Positions 1-7,491 of a stretch of 64,000 nt of DNA are shown in pieces (position 1 is the first letter of the stretch; each line of letters starts with the position of its first letter). This DNA comes from SCUN01 sp964343975. GTDB lineage: Bacteria; Acidobacteriota; Vicinamibacteria; Vicinamibacterales; SCN-69-37. Made by a program: the position numbers and the translations under genes. Under the pieces are notes generated by a model. That model was given only the letters and a program-made list of their open reading frames with translations, did no database searches and was not told the DNA's origin. The DNA lies in the NCBI GenBank assembly GCA_964343975.1, contig CAYFLU010000001.1:22274-86273 (forward strand). Direction: 5' to 3'.

Positions 1-423
1 CTGCTGGTGCAGTGACGCCGCCTGATTGCCCGTGCCCGAGTGCCCGGCGGCGCGGCCGGTCATGTCGATGATGCCGAACTGGCGCGACTGAAACTGCGGA
101 TCCGCGCTCAGCATCTCGATGATCTTCGCGGGGTCCGTGCCCTTCTGCAGTTCGGCGTAGATCAGGTTCTGATTCGCGAACGTGGAGTCCACATTCGCCT
201 GTGCCGCTGCTGCTGCTTTGCCGGGCACCACGATGGCCTGGATGCTGCGGAGGCCGAACGGTGGGGCGCGACGCACGAGATTTGCGCCTGTCACGCACGT
301 GGCGGAGGCGACGACGGACTGACCGGTCTTGGCGTTCAGCGCGACCACCGACCAGGTGGCGAAGGCGGGGCGTGGAAGAGCCAGCAGCGCCAGTACGGCG
401 ACGGACTTCAGCAGTTTCTGCAT
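1..423 (-). CDS. DUF1028 family protein, exported, C-terminus cut by window edge
   Basis: The leftward frame starts at ATG 423 and is still open at base 1, so only the first 141 residues are seen. A hydrophobic signal peptide (about residues 1-22, ending in AFA) is followed by a fold beginning TWSVVALNAKTG. Together with the later segment QFGIIDMTGRAAGHSGTG, this matches the pattern of DUF1028 proteins, an Ntn-hydrolase-like family of unknown function often secreted in bacteria. Upstream there is no Shine-Dalgarno, but TACACT lies at 430-435, six bases before the ATG, as expected for a leaderless transcript. The gene is divergent from the TPR/thioredoxin gene. The family call rests on remembered motifs only. 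Confidence 0.7.
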   Translation of the reverse strand, partial: MQKLLKSVAVLALLALPRPAFATWSVVALNAKTGQSVVASATCVTGANLVRRAPPFGLRSIQAIVVPGKAAAAAQANVDSTFANQNLIYAELQKGTDPAKIIEMLSADPQFQSRQFGIIDMTGRAAGHSGTGNQAASLHQQ

Positions 424-489
424 TCGCGGAGTGTAACCCGGTCTGCGGGCCGGCATCGCCGGATCGCGCATTCCCCGTATACTGCGGCC

Positions 490-2142
490 GTGAAGCCGGC
501 CATTCTGATTGCGTTGTGTCTCGGGCTCGTCGTGTCGGCGCAGGGCAGGCGTGAGACTACGGTGGTAGCGGCGCGCGAGGCCTTTGCGAAGGCCGAGGCG
601 CTGAAGTCCACCGATCCGGAACGGGCGGCCGCGCTGTATCGCGCGAGCATCGACAGCGATCCGGGCCTGGTGCCCGCGCACGACGGCTTCATCCTCGCCA
701 TGAAACGCTGGAAGATGGGCCCGGAGCCGCCGGAACCACCACCCGATCCCAAGGGACCGAGGAACGGCAAGGGCGTGTTGATCTACTTCGCGCCGAAAAC
801 ACGCGCGATTCCGCTCGGCGGCGGCGCAGCCAGCGCCGAGTTGAAGGCCGCCTACACCGCCTGGCTCGCCGCGGCGCCCTCATCACCGGCGCTCCATTGG
901 GGACTCGGCGTGTCGACGCTGAATGTTGATCGCGCCGCCGCGGAGGCGGAGTTCCGCACAGCGCTCTCACTCGATCCGCACTTCTCGCCGGCGTACCGGT
1001 CACTCGCGTTGCTCGCGCAGCTGAATCGCGACACCACCGCACGCGCGGAGTTCCTGAAGCAAGCCGTCGACGCCGACCCGACCGACGATCAATCGGTACT
1101 CGAATACAGCGAAGTCATTCCGGAAGCCGCGCGGGCCTCGATGCTCTGGACCGTCGTGAACCGGTCCACCGGCACGACCGAAGCCTACTCGGCACTCCTC
1201 AAACTCTCGAGCGTTGCCGCGTCTCCCGCCGAGAAACTGCCCGTCTACCGCCGCATGTGGACGGACTTCCCGTCGCTGCAGAGCTACTCGCACTGCTGGT
1301 CGATGAAGACGCTCTTCACACTCACGACCGGCGCGGATCCCGCCACGGCGCTCGCCGTCGCACGTCGCTTCGACGATGTGTGCGTAGGTGATCCGGATTG
1401 GCCGGATCTGCTCGCCTACCAGCTCAAGTTCAACGACGCGAAGGCGCTCGTGGATGCGCGCGACTTCGCGAAGGCCCGGGCGGCGCTCGCAACCTTCGCG
1501 CCGCCGCGGTCGACCGATGGCGTGCCCTACTACCTCCTGCGCGCCGATGCCGAAGGCGCCGGCAATCCCGCCGCCGGTTACGCGAGCCTGCTCTCCGCCG
1601 CCGCGAAGGAACCACGCGACGTGCTCAACAAAGCCCTCGTCGCGGCCGGCGAGAAGCTCGGCAAATCCGTGGCGCAGGTGGACGACGAGGTGTGGTCCAC
1701 GCTGACAGCCGCGGCAAAGCCCTTCAAGACGTTTTCGCTCGCGCGCTACGACACCGGCGAGAAGATCTCGCTCGAGAGTCTGAAGGGCAAGGTCGTGCTC
1801 GTGAACTTCTGGTTCCCGACGTGCGGCCCCTGCATGAACGAGTTCCCGTACATTCAGCAGGCGTACGACAAATACAAGGCCAAAGGCTTCGAGATCATCG
1901 CCGTGAACATCGTCTCGTCCGAAGACGGCCAGGCGCTACCGACGATGAAAGAGAAGAAGGTGAACTTCATCGGCGTAAAGATGCCGGATCCGGAATTCGC
2001 CGCTCGCGAGTACCGCATTGCCGGTGCGCCGACGCACTTCCTCCTCGACAAGCAGGGACGCGTGATCTACAAACCCGCGATCCACGATCGCGAAACGGCG
2101 CGCACGTTCGAGCTTGAGATCGAGCTGCTGCTCAAGCGGTAG
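490..2142 (+). CDS. TPR-containing thioredoxin/TlpA-like exported protein
   Basis: A 550-residue protein. The start is set at GTG 490, because the translation from there gives a clean signal peptide (KPAILIALCLGLVVSA) and because upstream in-frame codons lie antisense to the DUF1028 gene. Residues about 25-330 are alpha-helical, with tetratricopeptide-like pairs (ERAAALYRASIDSDPG, AAEAEFRTALSLDPHF). The last 140 residues form a thioredoxin fold with the redox pair C445-G-P-C448 in the context NFWFPTCGPC, followed by the cis-Pro region GAPTHFLLD. TlpA/ResA-type proteins reduce or shuttle electrons to periplasmic disulfides. The substrate is unknown. TATACT lies six bases before the start codon with no ribosome binding site. 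Its 3' end overlaps the convergent gene by 11 bases. Confidence 0.8.
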   Translation: MKPAILIALCLGLVVSAQGRRETTVVAAREAFAKAEALKSTDPERAAALYRASIDSDPGLVPAHDGFILAMKRWKMGPEPPEPPPDPKGPRNGKGVLIYFAPKTRAIPLGGGAASAELKAAYTAWLAAAPSSPALHWGLGVSTLNVDRAAAEAEFRTALSLDPHFSPAYRSLALLAQLNRDTTARAEFLKQAVDADPTDDQSVLEYSEVIPEAARASMLWTVVNRSTGTTEAYSALLKLSSVAASPAEKLPVYRRMWTDFPSLQSYSHCWSMKTLFTLTTGADPATALAVARRFDDVCVGDPDWPDLLAYQLKFNDAKALVDARDFAKARAALATFAPPRSTDGVPYYLLRADAEGAGNPAAGYASLLSAAAKEPRDVLNKALVAAGEKLGKSVAQVDDEVWSTLTAAAKPFKTFSLARYDTGEKISLESLKGKVVLVNFWFPTCGPCMNEFPYIQQAYDKYKAKGFEIIAVNIVSSEDGQALPTMKEKKVNFIGVKMPDPEFAAREYRIAGAPTHFLLDKQGRVIYKPAIHDRETARTFELEIELLLKR

Positions 2143-2599
2143 GCGGCGCCGAACGCGACGGCATCAGCGACAGCACCACGCCAAGGATCGTCACGGAGAT
2201 CAGTACCAGATTGATCATGCCGCTCGGCGCAGGTGTCTTGGCGATCGGGTGCCACAGCAACATCGCGCGCCGGGCCGCATGTTCCGCCAGCAGCACAACG
2301 AACATCAAGGGCACGGCTGCGCGATAGCGGATCACCGCAACCCAGCCGACGACGGACAGCGCGAGGAGAGACTCACCGAGCGCGCCGAAGAGCGCCACCG
2401 CCGCTTGCGCGCCCGCTTCGCCGTAGGTGTCGATCGGCACGCCGTCGGCCTGCTGCAGCGCTTGGTGGCTGTTGAACATCGATCCGGCCGAGATGGCCGT
2501 GCGCACGATCAGCACCAGCACGAACAGCCACAGCGCGGCGCGCGGACCGCGAAACACGTTGTCGATCTTGGCGGGCAGTAACCGCTCGAACACGCTCAC
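2132..2599 (-). CDS. Small multi-spanning membrane protein, unknown function
   Basis: A 155-residue protein with about four predicted membrane segments: around residues 22-40 (ALWLFVLVLIVRTAISAG), 65-85, 92-107 and 126-146 (MINLVLISVTILGVVLSL). I recognise no family. It starts at GTG 2599, where GTGA (2596-2599) overlaps the stop of the preceding gene, so it is probably translationally coupled to it and is the third gene of an ECF sigma factor operon. That context suggests a regulatory or envelope role, but nothing in the sequence proves one. The stop overlaps the end of the convergent TPR/thioredoxin gene. Confidence 0.6.
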   Translation of the reverse strand: MSVFERLLPAKIDNVFRGPRAALWLFVLVLIVRTAISAGSMFNSHQALQQADGVPIDTYGEAGAQAAVALFGALGESLLALSVVGWVAVIRYRAAVPLMFVVLLAEHAARRAMLLWHPIAKTPAPSGMINLVLISVTILGVVLSLMPSRSAPPTA

Positions 2600-2958
2600 G
2601 ACCGGCTCTCGCCCGATCCCGCGCCCGCCGCGTCGTCGAACACCTCATTGCCGAAGCGTTCGCGCATCCGGCGGCGGAAGGCGGCCTTCTCCTCATCGCT
2701 CATGCGGTTCCAGCGGCCCTGCATGCGGAACCTCCACGGCCCGCCCATGTGGCGATGACCGCCGCCGAGGCGGAAGCCGCCGAACAGGATGCGGCAGAGC
2801 GCGAGCAGGCCGAGCGCCTGCCAGAACGTCACCGTGTGCCAGCCGAAGAGCGCGGGTGTAAGCCAGTTCCACAGGCTCATCACGGCCCAGCCACCGAGGG
2901 CGATGAACAGCGCGAACCCGACCAGCGCCAACGGACCAAAGAACAGCATCTTTCGCAT
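2596..2958 (-). CDS. Small membrane protein downstream of ECF sigma factor
   Basis: A 120-residue protein. Two hydrophobic segments at residues about 5-30 and 42-62 are followed by a Gly/His-rich stretch (FRLGGGHRHMGG). A charged C-terminal tail follows (NRMSDEEKAAFRRRMRERFG) that looks like a single amphipathic helix. The gene lies 9 bases downstream of the ECF sigma factor and overlaps the next gene by GTGA. A two-helix protein with a charged cytosolic tail beside an ECF sigma factor could be its anti-sigma partner, but it lacks a zinc-binding anti-sigma motif (HxxxCxxC), so that is only a guess. The His-rich patch could bind metal. Confidence 0.55.
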   Translation of the reverse strand: MRKMLFFGPLALVGFALFIALGGWAVMSLWNWLTPALFGWHTVTFWQALGLLALCRILFGGFRLGGGHRHMGGPWRFRMQGRWNRMSDEEKAAFRRRMRERFGNEVFDDAAGAGSGESRS

Positions 2959-2967
2959 CGCTCGCTC

Positions 2968-3522
2968 CTACTCGTTCGTGAAGTCGTCGTACACCGTCTG
3001 TAACCGTTCGCGCAGTCGCAACACCGCGTAGCGTTTTCGCGAGAGCAGCGTGTTCTGGCTCACGCCGGTTGCCGCGACCAATTCCTTGAAACTGCGCCCG
3101 TCGATCTCGTGCGCGACGAACACGTCGCGCTGGTCCTTCGGTAATTCAGCCAGCGCGGCTTCGATTTCCTCGAGCAGCGCTTGCCGCAACAACAGCGCCT
3201 CCGGGCCGTCGTCTGGTGACGGCAAGAGCTCGTCCAGCCCCAGGCGCTCGTCGCCGTCGTCGGTGACGACATCGGGGAGGGACTCGGGCCGCTTCTTGCG
3301 GAAGAGATCCGTGATGCGATTGCGTGCCACGCGGAAGAGCCAGCCGGTGACGTGCTCGATCGGCATCAGCAGGCGGTTGGCTTCGACGAGCTCCGAGAAG
3401 ACTTCCTGCAGGATGTCTTCCGCGTCGCGCGTGTCGGGCACTCGCCGGCGGATGAAACTGAGCAGCCGGGACTGCTCCCGGGTGACCACGTCAACGATCG
3501 CGTCGTTCGGGTCTTGGCTCAT
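2968..3522 (-). CDS. ECF-type RNA polymerase sigma factor
   Basis: A 184-residue sigma-70 family protein. Region 2 is clear (SRLLSFIRRRVPDTRDAEDILQEVF, then HVTGWLFRVARNRITDLFRKK). An acidic linker of about 30 residues follows, then region 4 (EAALAELPKDQRDVFVAHEIDG, FKELVAATGVSQNTLLSRKRYAVLRLRERL), which contains the helix-turn-helix. ECF sigma factors direct polymerase to stress or envelope promoters. The start ATG 3522 has GGAG close upstream (AGCAGGAG). No classical zinc anti-sigma gene is adjacent, and the two small membrane proteins that follow are the only candidates in the operon. Confidence 0.9.
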   Translation of the reverse strand: MSQDPNDAIVDVVTREQSRLLSFIRRRVPDTRDAEDILQEVFSELVEANRLLMPIEHVTGWLFRVARNRITDLFRKKRPESLPDVVTDDGDERLGLDELLPSPDDGPEALLLRQALLEEIEAALAELPKDQRDVFVAHEIDGRSFKELVAATGVSQNTLLSRKRYAVLRLRERLQTVYDDFTNE

Positions 3523-3570
3523 CTCCTGCTGGAGTAGACGAAAGAGGGGGCGGAAATATTGTGGGGATCT

Positions 3571-4263
3571 CTACCAGGGGTGTTCGCGGCCGTCCCAGGT
3601 GAAGAACCGGCCGGAATCGTTGAGCGTGAGGCGATCAACGAGGCGGAAGAGGCTGTCGGCGCTCTCCTCCACCGTGATCTCCGCGCCCACGCCGCCCATA
3701 TCGGTCTGCACCCAGCCGGGGTGGACCGGGCAGACGACGATCTTGTCGGATTGGAATTCGAGGGCGAGGAGCTGCATCGCCTTGTTCACGGCGGACTTCG
3801 ACGTGCGATAGGCCACCGAGCCCGGGCTGTTGCGCGCGAACGATCCCATCTGGCTCGAGATCGTGATGATGCGCGGTCGCGACGATCGTCGCAGGAACGG
3901 CCGCAGTGCCACGCCGATGCGGAACGGCGCGATCGTGTTCACCTCGAACGCATCGCGCCAGACGTCGTAGTCGAGTTGCTCGACTGATCGCGGCTTCGTC
4001 GGATTGATCCCGGCGTTGTTGATGACGACGTCGATGGTGCGAGAGCCGAGTGCGGCGACGAGCGACGCGAGCGCGGCGTCATCTCGCACATCGAACGCGT
4101 GCACGTCGAGTTGAGGCGCCGGCGCGAGGGCGCGGAGGGCGGGCGCACGCTCCGGCTCGCGGCAGCACGCGATCACATTCCAGCCGGCGGACAGAAAGCG
4201 CGCGACGAGGCCGAGACCGATGCCGCGATTGGCGCCGGTGATGAGAGCGGTTCCGGAAGACAT
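3571..4263 (-). CDS. Short-chain dehydrogenase/reductase (SDR)
   Basis: A 230-residue classical SDR. The NAD(P)-binding motif TGANRGIG is at residues 9-16, NNAG at 82-85, the catalytic serine in TISS at about 136-137, and YRTSK gives Tyr152 and Lys156. The later HPGWVQTDMGG is the usual segment after the active site in this fold. SDRs oxidise or reduce alcohols and carbonyls with NAD(P); the substrate cannot be read from the sequence. It sits 9 bases after trmL in a long leftward gene run, and 48 bases before the sigma factor start. Confidence 0.88.
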   Translation of the reverse strand: MSSGTALITGANRGIGLGLVARFLSAGWNVIACCREPERAPALRALAPAPQLDVHAFDVRDDAALASLVAALGSRTIDVVINNAGINPTKPRSVEQLDYDVWRDAFEVNTIAPFRIGVALRPFLRRSSRPRIITISSQMGSFARNSPGSVAYRTSKSAVNKAMQLLALEFQSDKIVVCPVHPGWVQTDMGGVGAEITVEESADSLFRLVDRLTLNDSGRFFTWDGREHPW

Positions 4264-4272
4264 AAGGCGATC

Positions 4273-4728
4273 CTACCGCCGCTGACGCAGCACTTCGTAG
4301 GCGGCAACTGCCACGCTGGTCGAGAGATTCAGCGATCGCACGCGCGGCGAGAGGATTGGCATCGACACGAACCGGTCGGCGTAGCGCTCGTGCAGCTCCT
4401 GCGGCAACCCGCCGGTTTCCTTGCCGAAGACCAGCACGGTGTCTTTTCCGCTCGCGAGCGGCGCGTCCCAGTATTGCCGCGTCGACTTCGTCGAGAAGAA
4501 CCACGGCTCACCGAACTCCGGCAGCTTCTGTTCGAACGCTTCCCAGCTCGGCCACACGCGCAAGTCCACGAACTCCCAGTAGTCGAGCCCGGCGCGCTTC
4601 ACTTGTTTTTCGTCGAGCGAGAACCCGAGCGGCTCGATCAGATGCAGCGTCGCGCCAACCGCGAGACACGTGCGGCCGGCATTGCCGGTGTTCCAGTGGA
4701 TTTCAGGATGGACGAGGACGACGTGCAT
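4273..4728 (-). CDS. trmL: tRNA (cytidine(34)-2'-O)-methyltransferase TrmL
   Basis: A 151-residue SPOUT-class methyltransferase of the usual minimal length. The N-terminus HPEIHWNTGNAGRTC, the internal LDYWEF, the glycine loop VFGKETGGLP and the C-terminal segment VRSLNLSTSVAVAAYE are the conserved blocks that form the knotted S-adenosylmethionine site. TrmL 2'-O-methylates the wobble base of tRNA-Leu isoacceptors in the cytoplasm. It begins at ATG 4728, 18 bases after the stop of the YdeI-like gene. Confidence 0.93.
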   Translation of the reverse strand: MHVVLVHPEIHWNTGNAGRTCLAVGATLHLIEPLGFSLDEKQVKRAGLDYWEFVDLRVWPSWEAFEQKLPEFGEPWFFSTKSTRQYWDAPLASGKDTVLVFGKETGGLPQELHERYADRFVSMPILSPRVRSLNLSTSVAVAAYEVLRQRR

Positions 4729-4746
4729 GGCGGGCGGGAGGCGCGG

Positions 4747-5217
4747 TTAGCGGGTCTTCTGCGGCGCCATCGCGCGGACCTTCTCGACGGCGCTGGCGAT
4801 GCGGCGCGCACGCGTTTCAGGCTTCTTCGCGTCGGCGATGGCCTCGACCCATTCGCGCTTGTGCGTGTAGCTCATCGCCGCCCAGCGGTCCCACGCCGGC
4901 GGCGCTGCCTTCAGCGCCTTCACCAGATCCGGCTGCGGCTTCACGTCGCGCTTCGCGGCGTCGAGCGTGAGGGTCACACTGATCGTCTCGCCACCGTCGA
5001 GCCTGGCGGCTTCGCGATTGCTCTTCCGCAGCGGCACCCACGGCGATCCACCCATCGTCGTGATCGTGCTCGCGAAGGTGTAACCGTTGATCGTGACCTT
5101 CACGGGCGCGCGCGTTTTGCCGAAGACAACCTTCGGATCAAACGTCACCGGCACGCAACACATCGAGCCGTCGCGCAGGATCGTGGTCTTGAAGGTCTTG
5201 GAAATGGCGGTGGGCAC
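4747..5217 (-). CDS. DUF1905 / YdeI (OmpD-associated) family protein
   Basis: A 156-residue protein with two parts. Residues 1-90 resemble the DUF1905 beta-barrel (FDPKVVFGKTRAPVKVTINGY, then the terminal hydrophobic strands with GGETISVTLTLD). Residues about 95-150 resemble the YdeI/OmpD-associated helical domain (ALKAAPPAWDRWAAMSYTHKREWVEAIADAKKPETRARRI). Function is not established; E. coli YdeI is linked to peptide and bacteriocin tolerance. The start is GTG 5217, with 5 bases to the stop of the preceding gene. Confidence 0.75.
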   Translation of the reverse strand: MPTAISKTFKTTILRDGSMCCVPVTFDPKVVFGKTRAPVKVTINGYTFASTITTMGGSPWVPLRKSNREAARLDGGETISVTLTLDAAKRDVKPQPDLVKALKAAPPAWDRWAAMSYTHKREWVEAIADAKKPETRARRIASAVEKVRAMAPQKTR

Positions 5218-5222
5218 GGGCG

Positions 5223-5714
5223 CTATTTTCGCAGAGCTCGACGCTGGCGTGGCTGTTGTTTCGCGGACACGGAGCGAATGATGAGCCGGCCTCGCCCGCG
5301 CGTGGGAAACGGCACGTCGGAATCGGCAATCGCGGCGGCGATCAGGGCTTCGAGATCGGGATCCTTCAACGCCTCAGCCGAGGCGAGCCGAATCGACCGC
5401 ACCTGATTGCCCGAGCCCTTGAGGATCTTCGTCGGGTCTTTCAGTTTCGCGCCGTACAGAAAGCAGAGGCTCACCGCGTCGGCCCGCGCGGCGATCGAGA
5501 ATGGCGCATCGCTCGGCCGTTCAGTCGGCCCGTAGCCGATCACGAAGAAGTTGTAGTTGTCGTACACCAGCTCGTTCGCCGTCGGCAGGCGCTTGCGCAT
5601 GGCCGCGCGCACCGATCGGATCCGCTTCTGGTCGGCGGGCGAGAACTTCGCGATGAAGCTCCGGAGCTGCGCGTCAGGAGACATCGTCCGCGGCGCCTTT
5701 GCGGTTTTGACCAT
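5223..5714 (-). CDS. DUF1801 (YdhG-like) domain protein
   Basis: A 163-residue protein starting at ATG 5714, chosen because GGAAGGAG stands about 8 bases upstream; an earlier in-frame start would run into the neighbouring gene. The core (FIAKFSPADQKRIRSVRAAMRKRLP, ELVYDNYNFFVIGYGP, VSLCFLYGAKLKDPTKILKGSGNQVRSIRL) matches DUF1801/YdhG-like proteins, which share a fold with iron-chaperone frataxin-like proteins. The function is unknown. The C-terminus is basic. Confidence 0.7.
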   Translation of the reverse strand: MVKTAKAPRTMSPDAQLRSFIAKFSPADQKRIRSVRAAMRKRLPTANELVYDNYNFFVIGYGPTERPSDAPFSIAARADAVSLCFLYGAKLKDPTKILKGSGNQVRSIRLASAEALKDPDLEALIAAAIADSDVPFPTRGRGRLIIRSVSAKQQPRQRRALRK

Positions 5715-5737
5715 CGTCGATGCTCCTTCCGCCGACT

Positions 5738-6151
5738 CTACGACGGATCGTCGTCCCACGCCACCGCGCTGATGCGCCACCCCGCCGCGGTCTTAATGAA
5801 CTGGAGTGTCTTCGTGCCGGTGGCGTGAAAGGCGACACCGTTCAGGCGGCCGGACTTCTCGTATGTGCACCAGCGCTGCGCGATGTGGCCGAAGATCTCG
5901 GTGCGATGGCTCGATTCTCGCTCTGAAAACTCCGCGAGCGTGCCATCCGTGAGGATCACCCGACGCGGCGCCACGAAGTGCGCGAGCGACATCACCTCCG
6001 GCGCATCACCCACGCACTTCGAAATCACCGCCTGCGGAATGCAGACCTCATCAATCAGGTGCAGTGCGGGCGCGCCCGTGCGGTTGTCGAAGGCCGAAAA
6101 GAACGCCGCGGTGAGGGCGTCGATGGCGGCAAGGTCCTGCGCTAGAGACAT
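5738..6151 (-). CDS. NTF2/SnoaL-like fold protein (DUF4440-like)
   Basis: A 137-residue protein with the layout of the NTF2-like cone fold. An N-terminal helix (AIDALTAAFFSAFDN) is followed by HLIDEVCIPQAVISK, then alternating beta strands, with a terminal pair WCTYEKSGRLNGVAFHATGTKTLQFIKTAAGWRISAVAWDDD. This family includes small ketosteroid-isomerase-like enzymes and many proteins of unknown function. No catalytic Asp/His pair can be assigned with confidence. It lies 3 bases after the small membrane protein stop in the same leftward run. Confidence 0.6.
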   Translation of the reverse strand: MSLAQDLAAIDALTAAFFSAFDNRTGAPALHLIDEVCIPQAVISKCVGDAPEVMSLAHFVAPRRVILTDGTLAEFSERESSHRTEIFGHIAQRWCTYEKSGRLNGVAFHATGTKTLQFIKTAAGWRISAVAWDDDPS

Positions 6152-6154
6152 TGA

Positions 6155-6370
6155 CTAGCGCTTCTTCCCGAGCCACTGGCCGATGACCACCGGGCCAAAG
6201 ATAAGCGCGAGCATCCCAGCGGGCACGACCACCTGCAGAAGCGGTCGCACCATGCTCCCGCCCGTCACGTACGCCGTCACAGTCATGAGCAGCAGTGCGG
6301 CAAGACGGAAGGAGAGCCGCTTCAGCGCATAGGCTCGGAATTCCGGTGACGGCTCAGGCTGTTCAAACAT
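6155..6370 (-). CDS. Two-helix small membrane protein, unknown
   Basis: A 71-residue protein. It has a short hydrophilic N-terminus (EQPEPSPEFRAYALKR) and two hydrophobic segments, at about 22-40 (AALLLMTVTAYVTGG) and 44-66 (PLLQVVVPAGMLALIFGPVV), with a basic end GQWLGKKR. I recognise no family. It lies 28 bases downstream of the EVE gene and 3 bases upstream of the NTF2-like gene, so it is probably cotranscribed with them. Its codon use resembles its neighbours. Confidence 0.5.
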   Translation of the reverse strand: MFEQPEPSPEFRAYALKRLSFRLAALLLMTVTAYVTGGSMVRPLLQVVVPAGMLALIFGPVVIGQWLGKKR

Positions 6371-6398
6371 GCCAGTTCCCCTGGACAGGGGGACGGTA

Positions 6399-6878
6399 TC
6401 ACGCCTTCGTCAGCGCGGTCTTCGCCAGCTTGCAGACGATCTCGAACTCGTCTTTGGTGACGGATTGCACCGACAGGCGGTTGCCTTTCTTGATCACGCC
6501 CATGTCTTCGAGGCCCTTCGCGGTCTTCAGGGTCTCGAGTGCGACGGTGCCTTTGAAGTTCTTCACGAAGCCGATGTCGACCTGGAACCAGGTGGGGTTG
6601 GCCTTGTCGCTGTCTTCGTCGTAGTAGTGGCTCTTCTTGTCGAAGGCCGACGCATCGGGATAGCCGGCCTTCACGATCTTCGCGAGGCCCGTCACACCGC
6701 TCGGTTCGGCGTTCGAGGCGTAGAACAACACCTCGTCGCCGACCTGCATGTCGTTCTTCATGTAGTTGCGCGCCTTGTAGTTGCGCACGCCTTCCCAGTT
6801 CGTCTTGCCGTCCTTCTCGAGCTGGTCGATCGTGTAGGCCGACGGCTCGACCTTCATGAGCCAGTACTGCTTCGCCAT
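6399..6878 (-). CDS. EVE domain protein (modified-base or RNA-binding)
   Basis: A 159-residue protein consisting almost entirely of an EVE domain: YWLMKVEPSAYTIDQL, WEGVRNYKARNYMKNDM, VGDEVLFYASN, GVTGLAKIVKAGYPD, HYYDEDS, WFQVDIGFVKNF. EVE belongs to the PUA-like superfamily, with ASCH and YTH relatives. Members read modified bases in nucleic acids, and standalone bacterial EVE proteins recur near defence and toxin genes. Start ATG 6878 lies 1 base after the NTPase stop, so the two are probably coupled. It is the last gene of the block headed by VapBC. Confidence 0.88.
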   Translation of the reverse strand: MAKQYWLMKVEPSAYTIDQLEKDGKTNWEGVRNYKARNYMKNDMQVGDEVLFYASNAEPSGVTGLAKIVKAGYPDASAFDKKSHYYDEDSDKANPTWFQVDIGFVKNFKGTVALETLKTAKGLEDMGVIKKGNRLSVQSVTKDEFEIVCKLAKTALTKA

Positions 6879-6879
6879 G

Positions 6880-7488
6880 TCAGCTTCTCCGGTACGGAAT
6901 CTCGGTGAAGGGCGGCAGCTTGGCCGCCTTGATGATGTGCATGAGGCCGTCGCGCGAGTGGAACTCGATGCCGTCGCGATCAACGACCACCGTGTTCGGA
7001 TACTGCGGCGCGAGTCGGCGGAACTCCGCGTCGATCAAGCGAAAGCGCTGCACCATGCGCTCCACCTCTTCATGCGGACGGTTGCGCAACCGGATGTGTT
7101 TCTCGATCGTGTTCGCGTGCGAGGTGAGCACGATCGTGCGGTCCGGGTTCCACTCATCGCCGAGGGCCAGCAGCTCCCGCAGCGCGGCGTGATCGCCGGC
7201 CGGGTATTCCGCGATGTGGGCTTCGAGCGTCAGACGCGAGCCTTCGAAGAAGATGATGCGGTCGGGCGAATCGTGCGCGGCCGCGTCGCGATAGTTCGCG
7301 TCGTAGAGCTCGGCGAAGTACCGCGTCACGCCGACGGCGTTCACGCCCTGCTCGATATCGGCGAGCACGTCCGGATCCCAGACGCCGCCTTCACCCTCGC
7401 CGTACGCGCCATTGCGATAGAGATCGCCCAGCTGGCGCAACAGCGTGCTCTTGCCGATGCCGGGGCCGCCGACGATCGCTACTCGCAT
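6880..7488 (-). CDS. P-loop NTPase (AAA/kinase-like)
   Basis: A 202-residue protein opening directly with a Walker A motif, GGPGIGKST at residues 7-15. A Walker B-like strand DRIIFFEGSRLTLEAH follows at about 76-91. TIVLTSHANTIEKHIRLRNRPHEEVERMVQRF resembles the lid and adenine region of small nucleotide or nucleoside kinases. The family cannot be named: it could phosphorylate a small substrate or act as a signalling ATPase. It starts 3 bases after the Fsr-like stop and ends 1 base before EVE, in the middle of the VapBC-led block. Confidence 0.65.
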   Translation of the reverse strand: MRVAIVGGPGIGKSTLLRQLGDLYRNGAYGEGEGGVWDPDVLADIEQGVNAVGVTRYFAELYDANYRDAAAHDSPDRIIFFEGSRLTLEAHIAEYPAGDHAALRELLALGDEWNPDRTIVLTSHANTIEKHIRLRNRPHEEVERMVQRFRLIDAEFRRLAPQYPNTVVVDRDGIEFHSRDGLMHIIKAAKLPPFTEIPYRRS

Positions 7489-7491
7489 GGT

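Noticed and set aside
40..489. N-terminal extension of the TPR/thioredoxin gene
   Set aside because: This stretch is antisense to the DUF1028 gene; the GTG at 490 gives a proper signal peptide and has a -10-like box in front.
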